Shown: piece after piece, positions 55,424-64,000 of the stretch
Numbering within the stretch: the first letter of the stretch is position 1
Layout: each line of letters starts with the position of its first letter
Source of the DNA: Hathewaya proteolytica DSM 3090
Lineage (GTDB): Bacteria > Bacillota > Clostridia > Clostridiales > Clostridiaceae
Direction of reading: 5' to 3'
DNA length: 64,000 bases
NCBI RefSeq assembly: GCF_900142225.1
Contig: NZ_FRAD01000013.1
Location: 1-64,000, forward strand
Made by a program: the position numbers and the translations under genes
Notes under the pieces: generated by a model
Databases searched by the model: none
What the model saw: only the letters and a program-made list of their open reading frames with translations
Told to the model about the DNA's origin: nothing

Positions 55424-56314
55424 CTATCGCTCCTTATTTTTAAACAAAATCATAAATTGCACTAACGTAAGGGAAAGAATTATCATGAACAATATAAATG
55501 CTGCCGCAGCCGCCTCCGAAAATTGCCATTGGTTGTAAAACTTTTGGAAAATATAATATACAATAGTAAGACCACTCTGCAAAGGTCCAGGTTTTTGTCC
55601 ATATAATATGTATACCTCATCAAATAATTTAAAAGCACCAATCATTGACGTGACAGATAAAAATACAATAGTTGGTTTAATAATAGGAATAGTAATATTC
55701 TTTACAATACTAAAAGAAGATGCACCATCCATTATTGCAGCTTTCTCATATTTTTTATCTACATTTTGCAAAGAAGCCAGTATTATAATTATTTTATAAC
55801 CAAGCCCCTTCCATATACTCAACGCTACAAGTATAGGAATAGTCATATTTTCATTTGTAAGCCAATTAACATTGGCCATGCCAAAGACATTTAAGAAAGC
55901 ATTGACCACTCCATAATCTTTATTCAACATCCACCTCCACACAATAGATACAGCTGTTGTCGATGTTATAAAAGGCAGAAAATAAGCGCTTTGAAAAAAT
56001 CTTTTAAATTTTATATTAGAATTTAAGATTATAGCTATTACCAATGCAACAACAATGCCTAAAGGTGCCGCAAAAAAAGCAAATATTAATGTGTTTTTTA
56101 AAGCAATATGAAATTCAGGATCCTTTATTACATAGATAAAGTTTTGCATTCCCAGCTCAAAAACTTCACCAGTGATATAATCGTATTTAGTAAAGAATCC
56201 CATAATGAAAGACTTAAATATTGGATATATTTGAAATACACTTATAATAACCAGAGCAGGTAAAAGATAAATAAATGCTTTCAAATTCTTATTTTTAATA
56301 TTAATCCTACCCAC
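55424..56314 (-). CDS. CUT1-type ABC permease (UgpA/MalF-like)
   Basis: A 296-residue permease with six helices. The EAA loop is KYEKAAIMDGASSFSIVKNITIPIIKP. PIFKSFIMGFF near the start is typical of the UgpA side. It begins five bases after the ATPase stop. Confidence 0.87.
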   Translation of the reverse strand: MGRINIKNKNLKAFIYLLPALVIISVFQIYPIFKSFIMGFFTKYDYITGEVFELGMQNFIYVIKDPEFHIALKNTLIFAFFAAPLGIVVALVIAIILNSNIKFKRFFQSAYFLPFITSTTAVSIVWRWMLNKDYGVVNAFLNVFGMANVNWLTNENMTIPILVALSIWKGLGYKIIIILASLQNVDKKYEKAAIMDGASSFSIVKNITIPIIKPTIVFLSVTSMIGAFKLFDEVYILYGQKPGPLQSGLTIVYYIFQKFYNQWQFSEAAAAAFILFMIILSLTLVQFMILFKNKER

Positions 56315-56319
56315 ACTCC

Positions 56320-57390
56320 TTAAAAAATGTATATTTTCTTAAAGTTAAATGAAACATTATCACCACATTGAAAACTGTTATCCCAACTTACACAAGCAGT
56401 AAAAACTAAATTGACAGCTCTTATTCTCAAATACATTTCCCTACCAATAGGTTGAGTGCTTATTATTTTTCCTTCCATGTTATTTGCCCCACTGCAAATG
56501 ACAACATCCTCTGGCCTAATACCCACCGTAACCCTACCTGCATTTTCGCTTTCCAATGTATTTGTGCTTCCTAATGTATTTTGGCTATTATACTGAACGA
56601 CATTTTTTATTTCATGTTTTTCTTCTCCCAAGTTAATGAATACACCATACCCCTCTGCAAACCCATCAACAAAATTCATTGGAGGATTGCCAAGAAAGCC
56701 TGCAACAAATTTATTTACAGGATACATATATAGCTCCTTTGGGGTTCCATATTGTTGTAGCACACCCTTATTTAATAGAATTATTTTGTCTGATATGCTC
56801 ATAGCCTCTTCTTGATCATGAGTAACAAATATGGTAGTGATTTTTAGCTTTTTTTGTAGATTCTTAATCTCATCCCTAAGCTCTATACGAAGTCTAGCAT
56901 CTAAATTAGAAAGTGGCTCGTCCAAAAGTAGTATTTTAGGTTCCTTAACAAGAGCCCTTGCTATTGCAACACGCTGTTGCTGCCCTCCAGATAATTTAGA
57001 AGGTTTTCTATTAAGAAGTTCTTGTATCCTAAGCAGTCCCGCAATTTCTTCCACTTTCTCTTTGCGATGTTTTTTATGTACTTTCTTCATTTTTAATGGG
57101 AACTCTATATTCTCCCTAACAGTCATGTGAGGATATAGTGCATAATCCTGAAATACCATTCCTATATCCCTATTTTCTGCGCCAATATTATTTACCACCT
57201 CCTCATCGAATAAAATCTGTCCCTCACTTATATCCTCTAATCCTGCAATCATTGATAATGTAGTTGTTTTTCCACAGCCACTTGGTCCAAGTAGACAAAC
57301 AAGACTTCCATCATCTATTTCAACATCAACTTCACTAACAGCCAAAATGCCATTATACCTTTTCGAAACTTTATTTAACCAGATTTTCAT
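56320..57390 (-). CDS. Sugar ABC transporter ATPase (UgpC/MsmX-like)
   Basis: About 356 residues: Walker A GPSGCGKTT, signature LSGGQQQRV, Walker B ILLLDEPLSNLDARLR, then a C-terminal OB-type regulatory domain (RPEDVVICSG). ATG 57390 follows AGAGGTGA and overlaps the end of the DUF523-like gene. Many clostridia share one such ATPase among several importers; here a dedicated one is present. Confidence 0.88.
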   Translation of the reverse strand: MKIWLNKVSKRYNGILAVSEVDVEIDDGSLVCLLGPSGCGKTTTLSMIAGLEDISEGQILFDEEVVNNIGAENRDIGMVFQDYALYPHMTVRENIEFPLKMKKVHKKHRKEKVEEIAGLLRIQELLNRKPSKLSGGQQQRVAIARALVKEPKILLLDEPLSNLDARLRIELRDEIKNLQKKLKITTIFVTHDQEEAMSISDKIILLNKGVLQQYGTPKELYMYPVNKFVAGFLGNPPMNFVDGFAEGYGVFINLGEEKHEIKNVVQYNSQNTLGSTNTLESENAGRVTVGIRPEDVVICSGANNMEGKIISTQPIGREMYLRIRAVNLVFTACVSWDNSFQCGDNVSFNFKKIYIF

Positions 57391-57949
57391 TAATTTCACC
57401 TCTGATTAAATCTAAAATCTTAATTTTGGCTTCTTTTAAATCCATCATGGGTAAATTTATTTTATTTTCTTTCATGAGATTTTGAAGAACCTTCATCAAC
57501 ATACCCTTTTCCTGAACTATATGTATAGTTTTTATAGTTTCTTGTAAATTATCTCTTCCCGAAAATTCTCCTCCCCAATTTCCCGAGCATGTTATATCAA
57601 TGCCGCAACTAGGACTTCCATTAATACCCACGACGCCAAGAACGGAAAACTTATTACATTCTTTTATATACTCTCTCATTTGAAGGATATATGGTTCTAA
57701 CATTTCTATACAATATTTTTCAAAAAAGGGGTTGTCAAATTGTTCTTTTGTGTGACCCCACCGACTAGCTCCATATATATTAAATTCTGGACAAGGAAGC
57801 TGAATAAGATGTATATCATTATCAACAGCAAAATGTAAAAAATCTTTCCTTGCCGTTTCTTCTTCACCAGTTTTGTGAGAAAACGTTGTGACCTTTGAAG
57901 CAGTATTCAAAACGCAATGACTGACAAAAACTATATTTTTCTTTTCCAT
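57371..57949 (-). CDS. DUF523/TudS-like protein leading a transporter operon
   Basis: About 192 residues. Features resembling DUF523 (the TudS thiouracil desulfidase group) are an early Cys in SHCVLN (C12), PCPEF (C53) and GINGSPSCG (C115), with a further Cys at 121. Three such cysteines could hold a 4Fe-4S cluster, as in TudS. GGGAGGTG precedes ATG 57949. It overlaps the ATPase gene by about 20 bases, so its activity likely concerns what the transporter brings in. The match is distant and the function is a guess. Confidence 0.55.
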   Translation of the reverse strand: MEKKNIVFVSHCVLNTASKVTTFSHKTGEEETARKDFLHFAVDNDIHLIQLPCPEFNIYGASRWGHTKEQFDNPFFEKYCIEMLEPYILQMREYIKECNKFSVLGVVGINGSPSCGIDITCSGNWGGEFSGRDNLQETIKTIHIVQEKGMLMKVLQNLMKENKINLPMMDLKEAKIKILDLIRGEINENLVK

Positions 57950-57995
57950 AATTACACCTCCCAAATCTATGCCAACCTAAACTATAACACAAAAA

Positions 57996-58032
57996 AGAAA
58001 TGTATTGAAATTCAAAATATCAATACATTTCT
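57996..58032 (-). terminator. Hairpin terminator or attenuator upstream of the ABC operon
   Basis: Arms AGAAATGTATTG (57996-58007) and CAATACATTTCT (58021-58032), followed on the minus strand by TTTTTTGTG. It may end transcripts from 58305 or act as an attenuator just ahead of 57949. Confidence 0.7.
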
Positions 58033-58120
58033 TCTTATCTATTAATTAATTAAATTCTTTTTTGTAAAAATCTTGTTGTTCTTGCTTGCATTAAGAGTTT
58101 ATTTCCACAGCTGCGGTCTT

Positions 58121-58249
58121 AATAGCTGTGTTTGACATTACAGTGGTGGCTCAGCGTTATATATTAAATACATAAGTGAGGATTAAATAGCTGTGTTTGA
58201 CTTTACAGTGGTGGATACCCTTGGAATTCCACCACTGAGAAATACAACA
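58121..58249. repeat. Miniature element with IS1595-like ends, copy near 58.2 kb
   Basis: Ends at 58121-58144 and 58186-58210 (type B, forward) and 58225-58249 (type A, reverse). Same B-B-A order and same length (129 bases) as at 52931-53059. The rest of 57965-58304 holds only the hairpin at 57996. Confidence 0.7.
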
Positions 58250-58304
58250 CAGCATTTTAGGCCTAATAACCTAATTTGCATTATATCCCCGCAAGGCTGC
58301 GCCG

Positions 58305-58781
58305 TTAAGAATTATTACTAGCGTCCATAACACAATCGATAGCAAGCACCATAGCCACCGCAACTAGTTCTTCCACACCATCCTCAATAAAAAGTTCGTA
58401 GCAATCTCCCCAGCTCATCCATTTTTTATGAATGGTAATTATTTCTCTTCCATTGCTGACGATGCTGTAATCGTGATCCCACAAGTCCCCCTCCACCGAC
58501 CAGTTTAATCCCTCAATAATATAACGCGGATGGAATAGAGTAAATTTCTTTTGAATCTCAGCCACTTGACGAGAGCCAATAAAAACACTGAACTTTGGCA
58601 GCAAGGTCATCAATTTTTGTTGTATTAGGGCTAACTCAACATTGTTTCTGTCATATACGTGAAGTTTATTTCCAAGTGACATAAACTCACCTTCTACAAA
58701 GTACTTATCATTTCCTAGTTCGTCTTTCACAGAAAATCTGTCTCTAAAAGATAATATTTTTTGTTCTATAAATAGATACAT
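58305..58781 (-). CDS. LURP-one-related (YxjI-type) protein
   Basis: About 158 residues of the tubby-like LOR beta barrel: MYLFIEQKILSFRDRFSVKDE, YFVEGEF, HPRYIIEG and HDYSIVSNG. The family binds phospholipid-like ligands in plants; bacterial function is unknown. ATG 58781 has GGAGG five bases upstream; four codons before it were dropped. The gene has no operon partners. Confidence 0.82.
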   Translation of the reverse strand: MYLFIEQKILSFRDRFSVKDELGNDKYFVEGEFMSLGNKLHVYDRNNVELALIQQKLMTLLPKFSVFIGSRQVAEIQKKFTLFHPRYIIEGLNWSVEGDLWDHDYSIVSNGREIITIHKKWMSWGDCYELFIEDGVEELVAVAMVLAIDCVMDASNNS

Positions 58782-58930
58782 AACATCCTCCAAAGATATA
58801 TGATTATTATTACAAATTAAAACTATATGTTAAATACTTGTCTATATTATACTATATATAAGGCTGATGGTATACTGAATTTTCACTATAATATTTCGTT
58901 CAAATGTTTTTTTAATTATTAACGCAAAAA

Positions 58931-58985
58931 CACCCCTGAAACATCTACAAAATTAAATTCATTTTCATAGACATTACCAGGAGTG
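58931..58985 (-). terminator. Terminator of the opp operon
   Basis: Outer arms CACCCCTG (58931-58938) and CAGGAGTG (58978-58985), with an inner stem; GTTTTTG follows on the minus strand. It begins about 32 bases past the last opp gene. Confidence 0.6.
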
Positions 58986-59016
58986 CTCAACATTGTGTTT
59001 CTTTGTATATTAAAAA

Positions 59017-60630
59017 TTATTTTGCTTCTTTATCTAACCATACATGGCTAAATTCATAGCCTGCACATTTATCTACAAATTCGGGACTACGTGGATGACC
59101 CTTTACATAAGCTTTTGTAGGTATCTCAGCACCTTTTTCTGCTAAGAAAGAGCATGGTAGGTCTTCTGATAATATTTTCTGAACACCTTTATATATTTCA
59201 GCTCTCTTAGCTTCATCTGATACAACTGTTCCCTGCTTAAATAATTTATCTAACTCTGGGTTACTGTATTCGCCAAGGTTAATACCGCCACCAGTTACAA
59301 ATCTCTGTGACATAGCAGAAATATCTGGACCTTGATATCCACCTAAGATTGTAAGTTCAAATTTGTGACCAAACCAAACTTTTTCATCATAGCCAGGATC
59401 ATCAAGAGTATTAATTTTAAGTTCTATTCCTACTTCTTTAAAGTTTGCTTGAAGTACTTTTAATGGTTCATCATATCCACCAAATGTGTCAATTGTAGTT
59501 GTAAAACGGATTCCATTATCTTTTACTGGGAAGCCAGCTTCATCTAACAATTTTTTTGCTTTTTCTACATCTCTTCCCTTAATTTTTACATTTTCGTCAA
59601 GAGCCCATTTGTAAAGAGGAGATATAAAGTATTCAGCCTTAAGGCCCACACCTTTAAATCCTTTTTTAAATACTTCGTCTCTATCAATAGATAATTCTAC
59701 AGCCTGTCTAACCTTTAGATCCTTAAATGGTCCTTCTTTAACGTTGAAAAGAACATATTGTCTATTTGGCCAAAGTTTGTTGTATACAGTGTAGTTTTTG
59801 TCTGATTTAAGCTTTTCAATTTCTGAAGGCTCAACGCTATTATCTAACTCATCAAGTTCGCCATTTTTCCATGATTGATATGCAGTGTTGTCATCCTCAT
59901 TTACTGTGAAAACAACCTTGTCTAAGTATACTTTTTCTCCCCAGAAATCTTTGTTTTTCTCAAGAGTAATAGTTTGTTTATCCTTATATTCTACAAATTT
60001 AAAAGCACCTGTTCCAATTGGTTTGTTGTTTGCTTCATTAGTTAACCAATCTGTATCCTTGTAAATGTGCATTGGCATTATAAATGTTCCATTCCATGCA
60101 AGAGCACTTATCATTGATACATCAGCTTCTTTTAATTTAAATACTACAGTGTCTTTGTCTGGACAAGTAATCTCTTCAACACTTGCAAGAGATTCTGATG
60201 CAAGACCTTTTTTAGCTATTATCTCATCAAATGTCCACTTTACATCTTCAGATGAAAAATCTTTCCCATCATGCCATTTTACATTTGACTGTAAGTGGAA
60301 AGTTATTGTTTTTCCATCATCAGAAAAATCCCAACTTTTTGCAAGGTCAGGAACAACCTGGTCATTTCCGTTGATTTTAACTAACTGATTGAATACATTA
60401 TGTAGTACAGGTTTTGCAAGGTCATTAACCTTTGCATTTGGATTAAAGCTTTCAGGAGCCTTAGTTATTGATACTACAAAGGTTCCTCCTTCTTTTGGAG
60501 CGTTTTGTTCTACCTTTGGTTTTTCGTTATTGACATTGGTTTTTGCTGATTCATTGTTTTTTCCGCATCCAGTAAGAACTGTACACGCCATTGTCACAGC
60601 AAGAAATAACGAAATAATCTTCTTCTTCAT
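59017..60630 (-). CDS. Oligopeptide ABC transporter substrate-binding lipoprotein
   Basis: About 537 residues, family 5 binding protein. Lipobox LTGCGKN in the signal sequence; then GTFVVSITKAPESFNPN, DLAKSWDFSDDGKTITFHL, and VKWHDGKDFSSEDVKWTFDEI, the family signature. It binds peptides or nickel-type ligands outside the membrane. ATG 60630 has GAGGGGG upstream and removes 15 residues that are not signal-like. Last gene of the operon. Confidence 0.88.
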   Translation of the reverse strand: MKKKIISLFLAVTMACTVLTGCGKNNESAKTNVNNEKPKVEQNAPKEGGTFVVSITKAPESFNPNAKVNDLAKPVLHNVFNQLVKINGNDQVVPDLAKSWDFSDDGKTITFHLQSNVKWHDGKDFSSEDVKWTFDEIIAKKGLASESLASVEEITCPDKDTVVFKLKEADVSMISALAWNGTFIMPMHIYKDTDWLTNEANNKPIGTGAFKFVEYKDKQTITLEKNKDFWGEKVYLDKVVFTVNEDDNTAYQSWKNGELDELDNSVEPSEIEKLKSDKNYTVYNKLWPNRQYVLFNVKEGPFKDLKVRQAVELSIDRDEVFKKGFKGVGLKAEYFISPLYKWALDENVKIKGRDVEKAKKLLDEAGFPVKDNGIRFTTTIDTFGGYDEPLKVLQANFKEVGIELKINTLDDPGYDEKVWFGHKFELTILGGYQGPDISAMSQRFVTGGGINLGEYSNPELDKLFKQGTVVSDEAKRAEIYKGVQKILSEDLPCSFLAEKGAEIPTKAYVKGHPRSPEFVDKCAGYEFSHVWLDKEAK

Positions 60631-60652
60631 TTTTTGTTCCCCCTCAAATATA

Positions 60653-61480
60653 TTATTTATTTCTAACAGTGCCACAGCTTGAAATAAGTAGTTTTGTATA
60701 AGAATGGCGTGGTTTGTTTACAATCTGCTGCCTACTTCCTATCTCCACTATTTTTCCAAAGTACATCACTGCAATGAAATCCGCTATATACCATGTTGTG
60801 GCTATATCATGGCTAATGAAAATAAGAGATGTCTGATTTTTTGAAACTAACTCTAAAAGCAGATTAATAATGTCAGCACGAACTGAAACGTCTAACATGG
60901 AAACAGCTTCATCTGCAATCAACAACTGCGGTTCCAAAATCATGGCTCGCAAAATTCCTATACGTTGAAGCTGTCCTCCTGACAATTGAAAGGTATACCT
61001 GTCCATAAACTCCTCAGCAGGCTTCAGCCCGTAATTTTCAAGATAGGTTTTGCAAAGTTCCAAGCGATGTTTTCCATTATTCCCTATACCATGAATTTTC
61101 ATGGCATCAATTAGAATAGTCCCAATTTTTTCTTTTGGGTCAAAGGAATCAAAGGGATTTTGAAAAATCATCTGGCACTTTCGCCTAAATTCTCGCTTTT
61201 TCAACATTTCTTTTAAAGGTTTACCTTGAAACTCTACATAGCCACTATCAGGTTTCTCCAGTCCCGTAAGAACCTTAGCTAAAGTAGACTTTCCGCAACC
61301 AGATTCTCCAATTATGCCAAGGACTTGCCCTTTTTTTAATGAAAAGCTGACATCATTAAGAGCTTTCACAATAGATTTATCTTTTTTGTTCTTATATGTT
61401 TTATGTAAATTACTTACCATTAACAAGGATTTATCATCACAAAGCAAAGAGTTTTCATTTTGAATACTTTCTTGCACCAT
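60653..61480 (-). CDS. oppF: Oligopeptide ABC transporter ATPase (OppF-like)
   Basis: A 275-residue ATPase: Walker A GESGCGKST, signature LSGGQLQR, Walker B LLIADEAVSMLD (Ala replacing the usual Pro of DEP). It is the second ATPase of the importer. AGGTGT lies directly before the ATG and the gene starts four bases after oppD. Confidence 0.85.
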   Translation of the reverse strand: MVQESIQNENSLLCDDKSLLMVSNLHKTYKNKKDKSIVKALNDVSFSLKKGQVLGIIGESGCGKSTLAKVLTGLEKPDSGYVEFQGKPLKEMLKKREFRRKCQMIFQNPFDSFDPKEKIGTILIDAMKIHGIGNNGKHRLELCKTYLENYGLKPAEEFMDRYTFQLSGGQLQRIGILRAMILEPQLLIADEAVSMLDVSVRADIINLLLELVSKNQTSLIFISHDIATTWYIADFIAVMYFGKIVEIGSRQQIVNKPRHSYTKLLISSCGTVRNK

Positions 61481-61484
61481 ACAC

Positions 61485-62474
61485 CTACCCCCTGCACCTA
61501 TGACATGCTACCATTCTTTCCTCTTTATATTGTATATATTTAGGCTCTTCCAAAAAGCATACCTTTTCAGCACAATTGCATCTTTCTGCAAAAATGCAGC
61601 CTTTATGATCCTTACTGAAGTCTGGCATGGCTCCCGGTATACCTTTCAAAGTTCCACGTTGCGCCCCCAACTCAGGATATGCATTTATTAGCTGCAAGGT
61701 ATAAGGATGCAGAGGATTGGAAATCACATCTTCTGTACACCCATATTCCACAAGATGACCCCCATACATCACCGCCACCTTCTCACAATTATTATTGACA
61801 ATGGACAAATCGTGAGTTATAAAAATAGGCGTAACATTGAGCTTTCTTCGAATACTTTTAAGCTCTTTCATTATTTGATGCTCAGTAACCACATCTAAAG
61901 CGGTGGTTGCTTCATCCAAAATCACTATTTCTGGATAATGAATAAGGCTCATCGCAATGCCCACCCTCTGCATCATTCCCCCTGAAAGCTCATAAGGATA
62001 ACACTGAAATACTCTTTCCGGAAGATTGCACATGGAAAATAAGTCCAATATCCTATTTTTTATGTATACCTGGCTCTCTCCACTGCCATGTACTTTGTAC
62101 ACATCAACTAATTGCCTTCCAATTTTATGAATTGGGCTGAGAGCATTCATTGATTTCTGAAAAACCATAGAAATATTTTTCCACCGAAATTGCCTTATAC
62201 TTTCTTCTGATATATTGATTAAATCTTCATGGTGAAAAAAAACACTGCCCTGTATTTCAGTTTTTTTCTGTTCTAATAATCCCATAATTGCCATTACCAT
62301 GGTGGATTTTCCTGAGCCGGATTCACCCACAATGCCTAGGGCCTCTCCTGAGTACAGCTGAATATCTACATTTTTTACTGCCTTAATTCTCTTTTTTTCT
62401 ACAATATAAGATACACTCAGACCCTCTGTTCTCAAAATACTTTCAGGTTTACTGGCGGTTTTTTGCAATTCCAT
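61485..62474 (-). CDS. oppD: Oligopeptide ABC transporter ATPase (OppD-like)
   Basis: A 329-residue ATPase: Walker A GESGSGKST, signature LSGGMMQRV, Walker B IVILDEATTALD (Ala in place of Pro). The C-terminal oligopeptide/dipeptide domain has GAMPDFSKDHKGCIFAERCNCAEKVC with Cys residues that may hold an Fe-S cluster as in other OppD. GGAGG precedes the ATG. Confidence 0.87.
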   Translation of the reverse strand: MELQKTASKPESILRTEGLSVSYIVEKKRIKAVKNVDIQLYSGEALGIVGESGSGKSTMVMAIMGLLEQKKTEIQGSVFFHHEDLINISEESIRQFRWKNISMVFQKSMNALSPIHKIGRQLVDVYKVHGSGESQVYIKNRILDLFSMCNLPERVFQCYPYELSGGMMQRVGIAMSLIHYPEIVILDEATTALDVVTEHQIMKELKSIRRKLNVTPIFITHDLSIVNNNCEKVAVMYGGHLVEYGCTEDVISNPLHPYTLQLINAYPELGAQRGTLKGIPGAMPDFSKDHKGCIFAERCNCAEKVCFLEEPKYIQYKEERMVACHRCRG

Positions 62475-62597
62475 TTTTATCCTCCACCATTCTTTCTAAA
62501 TTTATGCTCAATCAATTTACTCATGTTCCAACAGGTTACTTATGATTTAGGAAGTTGCTCATGTCCCAACAGATTACTTATGGTATGATTCAGCAAG

Positions 62598-63452
62598 CTA
62601 CTTATTATTCAGCAAGTTATTCATGCCATCTCCAATTAAATAGAAGGCAATAACTGTAAGCACAATTGCAAGGCCAGGGAATACGCAAATCCACCAACTA
62701 CTAGGAAGATACCTTTTTCCAGTGGCGATTATACGTCCCCAACTTACAGCATTAGGATCTCCAAGGCCTAGAAAAGATAGTCCAGATTCAGATAAAATTG
62801 CTCCAGACACGCTCATAGTTGCATTGACAATAACGGGGAATATACCATTGGGGATTATGTGTTTAAATAGGATCCTCATTTTGCTTTCGCCCATTACTAT
62901 GGCACTTTTTATAAAGGTTCGTTCCCTTAAACTCATAGCTTGTCCCCTCATAAGCCTGGCAGTACCCACCCAACTTGTGAGAGCCATAACAAGAATCATA
63001 TTATTCAAATTGCTTCCATAAACAGCTATGACCAACACCATTAGGAAAAACGAAGGCACCATCATGAACATGTTGAGAAGTTCAGACAGGATTTTGTCCA
63101 CAATTCCCCCGAAAAAACCAGATACAGCACCAATTAAAGTGCCTATTACGGAAGATATAATAGCAACAGATACGCCAATTTTCAGTGAAGTCCTGCTACC
63201 ATAGATAACCAAAGTAAAAACATCAGAACCAACACCATCCGTGCCAAACAAATACTGTCTACTTGGTGGATGTAGCATGTGGTCATATAAAAATCCAGGA
63301 TCCTTCTCACAAATCATGGGCCCAAAAGCAGCCACAAGAAACATAAATGTCAAAAGAACCAACCCTAAAAATAATTCCTTCTGTGAAATTATCTTGCGAA
63401 TAATTCTCCTCGTTTTTGATAGTTTTATTTTATTATTACTTATTTCCATCAT
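62598..63452 (-). CDS. oppC: Oligopeptide ABC transporter permease (OppC-like)
   Basis: About 284 residues with six helices. The GTDGVGSDVFTLVIYGSRTSLKIG segment and EAA loop (VMGESKMRILFKHIIPNGIFPV) are typical of the DppC/OppC group. ATG 63452 follows GAGGTA by six bases. It overlaps little with oppB and is followed by 123 bases before oppD. Confidence 0.87.
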   Translation of the reverse strand: MMEISNNKIKLSKTRRIIRKIISQKELFLGLVLLTFMFLVAAFGPMICEKDPGFLYDHMLHPPSRQYLFGTDGVGSDVFTLVIYGSRTSLKIGVSVAIISSVIGTLIGAVSGFFGGIVDKILSELLNMFMMVPSFFLMVLVIAVYGSNLNNMILVMALTSWVGTARLMRGQAMSLRERTFIKSAIVMGESKMRILFKHIIPNGIFPVIVNATMSVSGAILSESGLSFLGLGDPNAVSWGRIIATGKRYLPSSWWICVFPGLAIVLTVIAFYLIGDGMNNLLNNK

Positions 63453-63462
63453 AGACACTACC

Positions 63463-64000
63463 TCAGTTCAATCGTATTCTAGGATCTAGAAACGCATAAA
63501 TCACATCAGTTATAATCATGGTAATGCAAATGCATATGGATATTATCAAGTAAACCCCCATGAGCACTGGATAATCTCTTCTCATAATAGAATCAATTAT
63601 TAGCCTACCCATGCCCTGCCATGAAAACACAGTTTCCGTAAGAGTTACTCCTCCCAATGAAAATGCAAGAGATGTTCCAAACATAGTAATTACAGGCAAT
63701 ATAGCATTCTTTAGCACATATTTTCTGAATATTTGTTTTTTCTTCATGCCTGTAGCTTGAAAAGCCATCACATAGTCCTGGGAAATTGCCTGAAAAACAG
63801 AAGTTCTCGCCACTCTAAAATATGACGGTGTTTGAATGGCCACCAAGGTGGTTATTGGCAATACCATATATTTCATAACATCCAAAACGTACCTGTAACC
63901 CTCATATTGTTCTCTTACATTGTACATGCCTGATGTGGGCAATAATTTTAGCCAAGACGCAAAAACAAGTATGCAAATAAGTCCTAGCCAAAAGCCCGGA
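63463..64000 (-). CDS. oppB: Oligopeptide ABC transporter permease (OppB-like), 5' end outside window
   Basis: The frame stays open to the end of the window, with the family text PGFWLGLI and LLPTSGMYN just inside; the TTG at 63942 is not the true start. The EAA loop reads FQATGMKKKQIFRKYVLKNAILPV and DPRIRLN closes the protein, as in OppB/DppB. It is the first visible gene of the operon. Confidence 0.87.
   Translation of the reverse strand, partial: PGFWLGLICILVFASWLKLLPTSGMYNVREQYEGYRYVLDVMKYMVLPITTLVAIQTPSYFRVARTSVFQAISQDYVMAFQATGMKKKQIFRKYVLKNAILPVITMFGTSLAFSLGGVTLTETVFSWQGMGRLIIDSIMRRDYPVLMGVYLIISICICITMIITDVIYAFLDPRIRLN

Overview
This window comes from a low-GC, endospore-forming anaerobic Firmicute, most likely a Clostridium sensu stricto species; the sequence alone does not fix the species. 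The support is the A+T-rich composition, strong Shine-Dalgarno sites, spore genes (spmA/spmB, CotS-family coat proteins), an oxygen-sensitive glycyl radical enzyme, and a T-box leader. No rRNA, tRNA or CRISPR array was seen. Most genes lie on the minus strand.

Layout. 1-270: right end of an IS3-family element. 300-4690: a secreted transglutaminase-like protein, an AraC-GGDEF fusion regulator and a FetAB-type metal exporter. 4912-11326: a spore-coat block of CotS-family kinase-like proteins (one with its catalytic residues lost) arranged divergently with two GT4 glycosyltransferases. 11390-14859: LacI regulator, a second transglutaminase-like protein and a membrane-anchored relative. 14987-18135: EamA transporter, Xaa-Pro peptidase and ProC. 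18557-18780: nested transposon-end repeats. 18897-24332: an ABC-2 transporter cassette in which a promoter, small secreted protein, hairpin and permease module is duplicated. 24576-28495: trans-4-hydroxyproline dehydratase HypD, its activase and an XRE-cupin regulator. 29272-31885: SpmB/SpmA, a small zinc ribbon protein and a YitT-type membrane protein. 32102-35428: P5C dehydrogenase and an APC amino acid transporter. 35590-38735: a Cys-rich small protein, a CmpB-like membrane protein, an MBL hydrolase and a CPBP protease. 38872-40639: a complete IS1595-like element. 40788-50306: a seven-gene operon for an O-acylated polysaccharide and its sugar nucleotides. 50475-51275: a third relative of the secreted helical proteins. 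51391-52826: asnA under an Asn-specific T-box. 53144-57949: a CUT1 sugar-type ABC transporter led by a DUF523-like protein. 58305-58781: a LURP-one-related protein. 59017-64000: an oligopeptide ABC transporter, with oppB running off the window.

How the genes fit together. Peptide uptake (Opp), the Xaa-Pro peptidase, HypD, ProC and P5C dehydrogenase make a plausible route from collagen-like or plant peptides through hydroxyproline and P5C to proline or glutamate. The CotS/GT4 block and SpmAB serve spore assembly. The polysaccharide operon supplies phosphosugar mutase, GDP-mannose-type and uronate-type sugar nucleotide enzymes plus an MBOAT/AlgJ-like acylation pair, but no glycosyltransferase or polymerase.

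Less ordinary material: (i) the duplicated small-secreted-protein/ABC-2 permease cassette, the best candidate for an undescribed system; (ii) a shared helical N-terminal domain in four exported or membrane proteins; (iii) a family of short elements whose ends match those of the resident IS1595-like element; (iv) a second, about 95-bp hairpin repeat, one copy of which lies in the leader of that IS.
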